A stretch of 12,271 nucleotides of DNA from Lachnospiraceae bacterium. Lineage in GTDB: Bacteria; Bacillota; Clostridia; Lachnospirales; Lachnospiraceae. This document shows, one piece after another, positions 6,780 through 12,271 of the stretch (the first letter of the stretch is position 1; each line of letters opens with the position of its first letter). Made by a program: the position numbers and the translations under genes. The stretch lies in contig VSNH01000109.1 of NCBI GenBank assembly GCA_009774215.1, positions 1-12,271 on the forward strand. Reading direction: 5' to 3'. Under the pieces are notes generated by a model. It ran no database searches and had not been told where the DNA came from. It was given only the letters and a program-made list of their open reading frames with translations.

Positions 6780-7952
6780 TCATTTCAGCTCCATCTCCAC
6801 ACGGTAAGTCTTCCCGTCGCTGGCCACGTTTGCCATGCTGCCGCAGATCAACGGCATGGAAGGCGGAAGATGCCCGATATCCAGATCCATAAGCACCGGC
6901 ACATGATAAGGGTACAGCATCTCGCAGACCGCCTGACAGCTGTCAATGCCAAACTCTTCCACGCCCATGCCAAGCCTCGGTCTGCCGATCAGAAAGCCTT
7001 TGCAGTATTTGAACCACCCAGCATGTTCCATCTGCCACATGGCGCGGCGTATGCCCATCAGGTTCAGATCGCACGCCTCCAAAAACCAGATAATGCCATC
7101 CTCTTTATAACGCTCCACAAATTCCGTCACTTTATCATAGTGGGTGCCCAGAAAATTGACCAGGCAGTCCATGCAGCCGCCGAGAAGCCGACCCGAGAAG
7201 CCGAATTCGACATTTTCACCCGCCGGGAACTCCGCACTCTCCTGTAGCAACGCCTTTCTGCATTCCCGGTTCTCCAACAGCGATGGCTGACCTGCCTCAT
7301 CCTGCCCGGCATACTTCGCCGCCGTGCCCCGCAGGCTCTCCACATTCGTCCTGCCGTCCGGCAGATAATATTTAATAACAGATGTTTCCGTCAAGTTATA
7401 CGGTACATAAGGATGCTCCTCATCCTTCAAAGATTCCCTCTCCCATTTGTCATACCCCTGCATTGTAAGCTTTTTCCCTTGAAGAAGCAGCATTGCATCA
7501 TTCAATGACGGGTGTAATGGCTCCATCCCGAAAGCCGCCGCACAGGGGCCGTACACAGAAGCTGCATCGCACAGCGTCGTCAGGAGAAACGTAAAATTCG
7601 TGTTGTCGGAATATCCCAGATACCATTTCGGGGGCGCCTGCCTGATCTGCTCAAAATCCACGTAATCCAGGATCTCGCACATCAGCTCTCCGCCCCCGCA
7701 GGAAATGAGACAGTCGTTATTTTTATCGCAGTAATAGGCGGTCAGCTCTTCCCCGCACTTCCTCGGCGTATTGCTGATTCCCACGCCCTCCTCCACATAG
7801 CAGTTCTGTCCAAGCTGTAAATGAAATCCCTGCTCATTCCATCTCTTCTGCGCGTTCAGGAATCCGCTTTTGTAAGGCTCTGTCGCGCAGCCAAAGGACG
7901 GCGCCACAAACCCGATCGTCCCGTTTTCCCGTAAAAATGCCGGATATCTCAT
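6780..7952 (-). CDS. Peptidase S66 family protein (LD-carboxypeptidase / MccF-like)
   Basis: This 390-residue protein carries the S66 serine peptidase triad: Ser115 in YLGYSDNT (111-118), Glu292 in IIWFLEACD (287-295) and His361 in DIGHLPP (358-364). The N-terminus (TIGFVAPSFG, 12-21) and CLISCGGGE (81-89) are also typical. Family members are cytoplasmic. LdcA removes the terminal D-Ala from muropeptide tetrapeptides during peptidoglycan recycling, and MccF cleaves microcin C-type peptide-nucleotides. At 390 residues it is longer than classic LdcA (about 300), with extra sequence between about 165 and 250, which fits the broader MccF-like group; I cannot choose between substrates. AGGAGGT lies 4 nt before ATG 7952, so the start is firm. 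It looks monocistronic or leads into DUF4250/RACo after a 146 bp gap without an obvious terminator. Confidence 0.9.
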   Translation of the reverse strand: MRYPAFLRENGTIGFVAPSFGCATEPYKSGFLNAQKRWNEQGFHLQLGQNCYVEEGVGISNTPRKCGEELTAYYCDKNNDCLISCGGGELMCEILDYVDFEQIRQAPPKWYLGYSDNTNFTFLLTTLCDAASVYGPCAAAFGMEPLHPSLNDAMLLLQGKKLTMQGYDKWERESLKDEEHPYVPYNLTETSVIKYYLPDGRTNVESLRGTAAKYAGQDEAGQPSLLENRECRKALLQESAEFPAGENVEFGFSGRLLGGCMDCLVNFLGTHYDKVTEFVERYKEDGIIWFLEACDLNLMGIRRAMWQMEHAGWFKYCKGFLIGRPRLGMGVEEFGIDSCQAVCEMLYPYHVPVLMDLDIGHLPPSMPLICGSMANVASDGKTYRVEMELK

Positions 7953-7991
7953 ACTTACCTCCTGTTTCCTTTCTCTTTTACAAAAACGCCC

Positions 7992-8018
7992 GCCATTTTC
8001 TCATCCATTCAAAATGGC
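7992..8018 (-). promoter_or_regulatory. Hairpin in the 5' leader of the S66 gene
   Basis: GCCATTTT and AAAATGGC form a perfect 8 bp stem with an 11-nt loop, about 40 nt upstream of the S66 start codon. On the minus strand GGGCG and five T residues follow a few bases after the stem. This gives a weak attenuator-like look, but the stem is AT-rich and the spacing is loose. Confidence 0.35.
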
Positions 8019-8029
8019 TGCCGCTCTCT

Positions 8030-8058
8030 ATGCTAAATTATGATTTAGCATTTCGCAA
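8030..8058 (-). promoter_or_regulatory. Candidate promoter with overlapping dyad operator for the S66 gene
   Basis: On the minus strand TTGCGA (8058-8053) is followed after exactly 17 bp by TAGCAT (8035-8030); each box matches consensus in four of six positions. A perfect 9 bp inverted repeat, ATGCTAAAT/ATTTAGCAT with a 4-nt spacer (8030-8051), fills the spacer and overlaps the -10 box. This is a typical position for a repressor operator. The start of transcription would fall near 8023, leaving a leader of about 70 nt. The regulator is unknown. Confidence 0.45.
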
Positions 8059-8397
8059 AAGCAGCGGCTTATCCACAGCTTTCGTTGCTCTTTTCGTCCT
8101 TTTCTCGTTCTATTTCGCTAAATCGTATTTTAATCACAGGCGTTTTTTGTTTCATCGCAACTATTTTGCATTCCTTTTCATGTAAAGCAATGACCGCACA
8201 AGTCAATTATTGCTTTTCACCTTCTCTCCTACCATACCACATTTGCAGACAACTTGCCAGCCTGTTCTGCCCCTGCGTTCCTGCTTATCGCTCCACTGTC
8301 CACACTCGCCGTCACCTCCTGCCGTCAATATTTCATGCCATTACCATAACCTGCATCACCTCTGCTCCCTTCTGGCGCCCGCCTCTTCGCCGATACG

Positions 8398-8440
8398 AAA
8401 AAAGGCCCGGCGTTTTGGATTCCAACTCCAACGCCGGGTC
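8398..8440 (-). terminator. Intrinsic terminator of clpB
   Basis: On the minus strand CCCGGCGTT (8438-8430) pairs perfectly with AACGCCGGG (8414-8406), extended inward by three more pairs past a 2-nt bulge, and is followed at once by CC and six T residues (8403-8398). It lies about 110 bp downstream of the clpB stop. Confidence 0.9.
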
Positions 8441-8549
8441 TGTTCTCTATTAATTTCCCTTAATTATAACCCATATCATAACAAGCGTTTTTAATCTACT
8501 CCTTCTGTTCGCCTGTTATTTTTTAATCTTCCCGTCATAGTGTTTTCCT

Positions 8550-11135
8550 TCACACTTTTCTCCGCGCCGCCAGCGCGCCATCCTCCACCGTGATCAGAAT
8601 CACGTCCTTCGCATTCACCTGATCCGAGAGAATCAGCTTCGCGGACAATGTCTCCACATACTTCTGGATATACCGTTTCAACGGTCTCGCTCCATATACC
8701 GGGTCATAAGCGTTTTCCACAACGAATGCTTCCGCCTCGGGCGTAAGTTCGATAGAAAGCTCCCGATCCGCCAGCCTTCTGTTGAGATCGTCCACGATCA
8801 GACGGATGATACCGCCGATATTTTCCTTCGTCAGAGGCTTGAACAGGATCGTTTCATCCAGCCTGTTCAAAAACTCCGGCCGGAAATGGTTCCGCAGATC
8901 GCCCATCACCAGTTTCTCCGCCTCTTCCGTGATCGCCCCCTGCGCGTCAATCCCGTCCAGCAGATACTCCGCCCCGATATTGGAAGTCATAATCAGGATC
9001 GTATTCTTGAAATCCACCGTCCGCCCTTGAGAATCCGTGATCCGGCCGTCGTCCAGCACCTGCAGAAGCACGTTGAATACATCGGGATGTGCCTTCTCGA
9101 TCTCATCAAAGAGCACAACCGAATAGGGCTTTCTTCTGACTGCCTCCGTCAACTGGCCGCCCTCCTCATAACCCACATATCCGGGAGGCGCTCCGATCAG
9201 CCTGGAGACAGAATACTTCTCCATATATTCGCTCATGTCGATACGGACCATGTTCGTCTCGTCGTCAAACAGCGAAGCCGCCAGCGCCTTTGCCAGTTCC
9301 GTCTTTCCTACGCCGGTAGGACCGAGGAACAGGAAAGAACCGATAGGCTTTGTGGGATCCTTGATTCCCGCCTTGGAACGAATAATAGCATCTGTTACCT
9401 TTGTCACGCCCTCGTCCTGTCCGATCACCCTCTTGTGCAGTTCCTCGTCCAGATGCAGCGTCTTGTTCCTCTCGCTCTCCGTCAGCTTTGACACCGGGAT
9501 GCCCGTCCAGCGGGAAATGATTTTTGCAATCTCCTCGTCGGATACGCTCTGGTGTACAAGCGAAAGCTCCTCCGCGCTGACCTTGTCCTCTTCAATCTCC
9601 AACTGCTGCTTTAATGCTGGCAGCTTACCATAGCTTAATTCCGCCGCCTTCTCATAATCTCCGTCTCTCTGGGCGATCTGGATCCGGCTGTTGACCTCGT
9701 CGATCTCCTCCCTGATTTTGGAAAGTTTTTCCACGGAGGCCTTCTCATTCTCCCACTGTGCCATGCGGTTTTGCAGCTCTTCCTTCAACTCTGCCAGCTC
9801 TTTTTGCAGATTGGCAAGCCGCTCTCTGCTTAAATGATCGTCCTCCTTTTTCAGAGCCGTCTCCTCGATCTCCAGCTGCATCACCCTGCGGCGCAGCTCA
9901 TCCAGCTCCGTCGGCATGGAGTCCAGCTCGGTCTTGATCAACGCGCACGCCTCGTCCACCAGATCAATCGCTTTATCCGGCAAAAAGCGGTCGGAGATAT
10001 AGCGGTTTGACAGCACAGCCGCGCTCACCAGCGCATTGTCCATGATCTTGACCCCATGATAAACCTCATAGCGCTCTTTCAGCCCGCGGAGGATCGAAAT
10101 GGTGTCCTCCACCGTCGGCTCCTCCACCATAACCGGCTGGAACCGCCGCTCCAACGCCGCGTCCTTCTCGATATACTGACGGTACTCGTCCAGCGTTGTC
10201 GCACCGATACAGTGCAGCTCGCCCCTCGCCAGCATGGGCTTTAACATATTGCCCGCATCCATGGCGCCGTCGGTCTTGCCGGCGCCCACAATCGTGTGCA
10301 GCTCGTCGATAAAGAGAATAATCTGTCCGTCGCTGTTTTTCACATCGTCCAAAACCGCTTTCAGACGCTCCTCAAACTCGCCGCGATACTTCGCGCCCGC
10401 CACAAGTGCGCCCATGTCAAGCGAAAAAATCTTCTTATCTTTCAGTCCTTCCGGCACGTCGCCCCGGACAATCCGCTGCGCCAGCCCTTCCGCCACCGCC
10501 GTCTTTCCCACGCCCGGTTCCCCGATCAATACGGGGTTGTTCTTCGTCTTTCTTGACAGAATCCGGATCACGTTGCGGATCTCGGTATCCCTGCCGATCA
10601 CGGGGTCAAGCTTCTGGTCTCTCGCCTTCTCCACCAGATCCTGCCCGTATTTCTCCAAGGTGTCATAAGTCGCTTCGGGGTTATCCGAAGTCACCCGTTG
10701 GTTGCCCCGCACGGTGGAGAGCGCCTGCAAAAACCGCTCCCTCGTGATGCCGAACTCCCGGAAAATCTCCTTGATCTCCTTATTCGGGTGTTTTAACATG
10801 GCGAGGAAAAGATGCTCCACCGACACATACTCGTCGCCCAGCGCCTTTGCCTCGTCCTCCGCACCGATCAGAACCTTATTTAAGTCCTGTCCGATGAAAA
10901 TCTGCCCGCCCTGCACCTTCGTGCGCTTGGAAAGCCCCTGTTCCACACGGTTCGTAAAGTATTCTTTCTGTATCTCCATCTTCTCAACCAGCTTGAGAAT
11001 CAGGCTGTCATCAATGGTAAGCAGGCTGTATAACAGGTGCTCTTCTTCGATCTCCTGGTTGCCGTACTCGTAGGCAAGCTTTTCACACCCTTCTACCGCC
11101 TGTATGGATTTCTGCGTAAATTTCGTTAAGTTCAT
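8550..11135 (-). CDS. clpB: ATP-dependent chaperone ClpB (Hsp100 disaggregase)
   Basis: This 861-residue protein has the normal ClpB length and full domain order. It has an N-terminal Clp_N repeat domain (about 1-145). The first AAA+ domain has Walker A GEPGVGKT (205-212), Walker B IILFIDE (272-278) and pore loop KYRG (249-252). The coiled-coil middle domain (about 405-525) is rich in Glu, Lys and Leu and is diagnostic for ClpB over ClpC. The second AAA+ domain has Walker A GPTGVGKT (605-612), Walker B VVLFDE (673-678) and pore loop GYVG (652-655). The C-terminus has the usual GARPLKRYIQ (815-824). It solubilises aggregated proteins, usually together with DnaK. ATG 11135 is chosen because AAGGAGGTGG precedes it with 7-8 nt spacing; a longer frame from 11174 would translate this site. 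Regulation is by the CIRCE element upstream. It appears monocistronic, ending at the 8398-8440 terminator. Confidence 0.98.
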   Translation of the reverse strand: MNLTKFTQKSIQAVEGCEKLAYEYGNQEIEEEHLLYSLLTIDDSLILKLVEKMEIQKEYFTNRVEQGLSKRTKVQGGQIFIGQDLNKVLIGAEDEAKALGDEYVSVEHLFLAMLKHPNKEIKEIFREFGITRERFLQALSTVRGNQRVTSDNPEATYDTLEKYGQDLVEKARDQKLDPVIGRDTEIRNVIRILSRKTKNNPVLIGEPGVGKTAVAEGLAQRIVRGDVPEGLKDKKIFSLDMGALVAGAKYRGEFEERLKAVLDDVKNSDGQIILFIDELHTIVGAGKTDGAMDAGNMLKPMLARGELHCIGATTLDEYRQYIEKDAALERRFQPVMVEEPTVEDTISILRGLKERYEVYHGVKIMDNALVSAAVLSNRYISDRFLPDKAIDLVDEACALIKTELDSMPTELDELRRRVMQLEIEETALKKEDDHLSRERLANLQKELAELKEELQNRMAQWENEKASVEKLSKIREEIDEVNSRIQIAQRDGDYEKAAELSYGKLPALKQQLEIEEDKVSAEELSLVHQSVSDEEIAKIISRWTGIPVSKLTESERNKTLHLDEELHKRVIGQDEGVTKVTDAIIRSKAGIKDPTKPIGSFLFLGPTGVGKTELAKALAASLFDDETNMVRIDMSEYMEKYSVSRLIGAPPGYVGYEEGGQLTEAVRRKPYSVVLFDEIEKAHPDVFNVLLQVLDDGRITDSQGRTVDFKNTILIMTSNIGAEYLLDGIDAQGAITEEAEKLVMGDLRNHFRPEFLNRLDETILFKPLTKENIGGIIRLIVDDLNRRLADRELSIELTPEAEAFVVENAYDPVYGARPLKRYIQKYVETLSAKLILSDQVNAKDVILITVEDGALAARRKV

Positions 11136-11194
11136 ATCATCCACCTCCTTGACGTTGCAGATGCTTTGTGTCAATCTGTTCTATTTACACTATC

Positions 11195-11223
11195 ACAATA
11201 CAACTTATTGTTAGCACTGTCAA
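11195..11223 (-). promoter_or_regulatory. Sigma-A-type promoter of clpB
   Basis: On the minus strand a perfect TTGACA -35 box (11223-11218) is followed after 17 bp by TATTGT (11200-11195), which matches the -10 consensus in four of six positions. Transcription should start near 11188, giving a leader of about 50 nt to ATG 11135. The -35 box lies within the CIRCE operator. Confidence 0.75.
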
Positions 11224-11237
11224 GAGGTGAGTGCTAA
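11211..11237. promoter_or_regulatory. CIRCE operator (HrcA binding site) of clpB
   Basis: TTAGCACTG (11211-11219), a 9 bp spacer and GAGTGCTAA (11229-11237) match the CIRCE consensus of two 9 bp arms separated by 9 bp, with one mismatch at the inner base of the clpB-proximal arm. CIRCE is bound by the heat-shock repressor HrcA. Here it covers the -35 box of the clpB promoter, so HrcA repression of clpB is expected. Confidence 0.93.
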
Positions 11238-11615
11238 AATTGTGTAAACTCTTTCTAAATTGATGATAAACCCAAAAACATCCCTATTGTTTAATTTTAC
11301 CACAATTTAATATAGTTTCTATAAAGGGGTATCTCTTCACATACCTCCGTACAATATATAATAGCGTACATAATTGCTTTCATATACCTTACTTTTCCAT
11401 TTAGTACCGCGAATTCATCAAAAATTACGGTCATTAGTGACCATACAAATATCATATGTGCCGCAAAATCCCATAAGACGGACATTTACGGCACATTATA
11501 AAACAAATTGAATGTCATTTCTCTATCAAAATGTATATACTAATCCTTTTAAAAAATTTACAATTTTCCTCAATGAATCTTTTCACTACACGATTATCCG
11601 TACAATCCCAAATAT
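11238..11615. other. AT-rich gene-free interval between the toxin-antitoxin pair and clpB
   Basis: I see no convincing gene. A 62-codon minus-strand frame (11485-11297) has no ribosome-binding site and no recognisable family. The notable structure is a 39-nt imperfect hairpin at 11457-11495: TGTGCCG/CGGCACA outer stem, then about four and three more pairs that include G-U wobbles when read on the minus strand. A smaller terminator-like hairpin follows at 11427-11444. Confidence 0.5.
11420..11444 (-). terminator. Weak candidate terminator downstream of the antitoxin gene
   Basis: On the minus strand ATGGTCA (11444-11438) pairs with TGACCGT (11433-11427) across a 4-nt loop, with one G-U pair, followed by AA and five T residues (11424-11420). 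It is about 170 bp past the antitoxin stop and has a short stem, so it is only a modest candidate. Confidence 0.4.
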
Positions 11616-11984
11616 TTAAGACTGTTTACTAACTATTTCCAACGGAACAACCGCTAATGTCTTTCCCAAAGGCGCTAATACCTTTAAAATCGTATCCAAT
11701 TGCGGACTAGTATTGCCTTTTTCCATTCTTGCTATGACAGGCTGTTTAACCCCGCTTAATTCCTCCAGCTTTTTTTGACTTATCCCCTTTTCCTGCCTTG
11801 CCTTTATCAATTCCCCAATAATAGACACCCTCAGTTCGCTCTCTACTATTTCATCTTTCGTAAGAATGCTTTCCATAAATTCGAGAACGTTTCCGCCAAC
11901 AGCTTCCGTTCCCCGCTCATTCAAATCAGCCAGATTCTCCTTCGCCTTAGTTACAGCTTGTGAATATTCTTTATTCATCCTCAT
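11616..11984 (-). CDS. XRE-family antitoxin, HigA-like
   Basis: This 122-residue protein has a helix-turn-helix of the XRE (HTH_3) type at about 57-110: IKARQEKGISQKKLEELSGV, then a recognition helix around KQPVIARME (80-88), and NTSPQLDTILKVLAPLG. Residues 1-50 are charged and probably help contact the toxin. It should bind and neutralise the toxin encoded just upstream and repress the operon. ATG 11984 is supported by GAGGGAG 8 nt upstream; ATG 11978 has only AGG directly abutting it. It overlaps the end of the toxin gene by 14 bp. Toxin-first order is the HigBA arrangement. I give no gene symbol because the exact subfamily cannot be settled by eye. Confidence 0.85.
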   Translation of the reverse strand: MRMNKEYSQAVTKAKENLADLNERGTEAVGGNVLEFMESILTKDEIVESELRVSIIGELIKARQEKGISQKKLEELSGVKQPVIARMEKGNTSPQLDTILKVLAPLGKTLAVVPLEIVSKQS

Positions 11985-12271
11985 GATGTTTTCTCCCTCT
12001 ATAATCGGTTAAATTCCGTTTTGCCCGCTCTATCTCTTTCCGTGGTGTTTTTTGTGTCCTTTTCATAAATACATGTAATATGACAAAACTGCTGCCGTCC
12101 CATGCAGCAAATAAAATTCTGTCTCTCAATGGTCTCAATTCCCATATATCACCATCAATGTGTTTTATATACGGCTCTCCGGCTCTCGTTCCATACTGTA
12201 GACCGTCAAATTCCCATCTGCCCATTTCCCTTTTTTTCGTCAAATAAATATATCTGGTGAATAAGTTAATC
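11971..12271 (-). CDS. RelE/HigB-type toxin (phage Gp49-like, DUF891), 5' end beyond window
   Basis: The frame is open to the right edge of the window. The C-terminal part clearly matches Gp49-like toxins: YGTRAGEPYIKHIDGDIWEL, RPLRDRILFAAWDGSSFVIL, then the basic KRTQKTPRKEIERAKRNL. Relatives in this family act as ribosome-dependent mRNA interferases. Family members are usually about 110-120 residues. A TTG start at 12243 would give only 90, and no ribosome-binding site supports it, so I think the true start lies past the edge. Residues just before the conserved part (KREMGRWEFDGL) look unusual for the family; I cannot tell whether that is divergence or damage. The gene overlaps the antitoxin by 14 bp. 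Confidence 0.8.
   Translation of the reverse strand, partial: INLFTRYIYLTKKREMGRWEFDGLQYGTRAGEPYIKHIDGDIWELRPLRDRILFAAWDGSSFVILHVFMKRTQKTPRKEIERAKRNLTDYRGRKHHEDE

Larger units (their letters stand above)
7953..8549. other. Gene-free interval of about 600 bp between clpB and the S66 gene
   Basis: I see no credible gene here. Three plus-strand open frames have no family resemblance and biased Ser/Phe/Leu/Cys/His composition. The stretch holds the clpB terminator (8398-8440), an 8 bp inverted repeat AAAGCAAT/ATTGCTTT with an inner 3 bp stem (8184-8216), one perfect DnaA-box consensus TTATCCACA (8069-8077), and the promoter, dyad and leader hairpin assigned to the S66 gene. The remaining sequence, about 8220-8395, shows nothing I recognise. 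Confidence 0.6.

Noticed and set aside
8069..8077. Single perfect DnaA box as a sign of a replication origin
   Set aside because: Only one box is present, with no cluster, no AT-rich unwinding region and no dnaA or dnaN gene. One match in 12 kb on two strands is not surprising.
7937..8494. Three plus-strand open frames of 82-122 codons in the gene-free interval
   Set aside because: They overlap each other in different frames, have no ribosome-binding sites and biased composition, and run through the clpB terminator.
11297..11485. 62-codon minus-strand frame downstream of the antitoxin, with TATAAT ending 9 nt before its ATG
   Set aside because: There is no ribosome-binding site, no good -35 box and no family resemblance, and the DNA is AT-rich, where such boxes arise by chance. 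A leaderless gene is possible but unsupported.

Overview
The window looks like chromosomal DNA of an anaerobic Firmicute, most likely a Lachnospiraceae-type clostridium. I infer this from the gene set (DUF975 membrane protein, DUF4250 protein, RACo-like ferredoxin/ASKHA protein, VanRS-like two-component pair, clpB with a CIRCE element), strong AGGAGG ribosome-binding sites and moderate GC. No RNA gene, CRISPR array, insertion sequence or complete prophage is visible. Every recognisable gene is on the minus strand, so transcription runs from high to low coordinates.

Reading in the direction of transcription: (a) 12271-11616 holds a type II toxin-antitoxin pair of HigB/HigA type, toxin first. 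The toxin's 5' end lies outside the window and the locus is AT-rich. (b) 11615-11238 has no convincing gene but contains hairpins. (c) clpB (11135-8550) has a promoter whose -35 box lies inside a CIRCE operator, and an intrinsic terminator follows at 8440-8398. (d) 8549-7953 is a roughly 600 bp gene-free stretch with several hairpins and a likely promoter/operator for the next gene. (e) A peptidase S66 (LD-carboxypeptidase/MccF-like) gene spans 7952-6780. (f) A DUF4250 gene overlaps a gene for a RACo-like reductive activator of corrinoid proteins (6633-4707).

(g) The last block is cell-envelope oriented: a DUF975 membrane protein (4577-3633), a 145 bp highly structured intergenic element (3624-3480), an OmpR-family response regulator and its VanS-like histidine kinase (3441-1591), a secreted or membrane-anchored polysaccharide deacetylase (1519-815), and a membrane protein running off the left edge (649-1). 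The two-component genes are 12 bp apart and translationally coupled. The deacetylase 71 bp downstream is a reasonable candidate for co-transcription.

Most genes here are recognisable families, and nothing seen by eye proves a new system. The points most worth following up are the multi-hairpin element at 3480-3624, whose wobble pairs favour a minus-strand RNA; the DUF4250/RACo overlap, with an AT-rich linker inserted in the RACo protein; the dyad overlapping the S66 promoter; and the CIRCE/-35 overlap at clpB. All calls were made by reading the sequence, with no database search.
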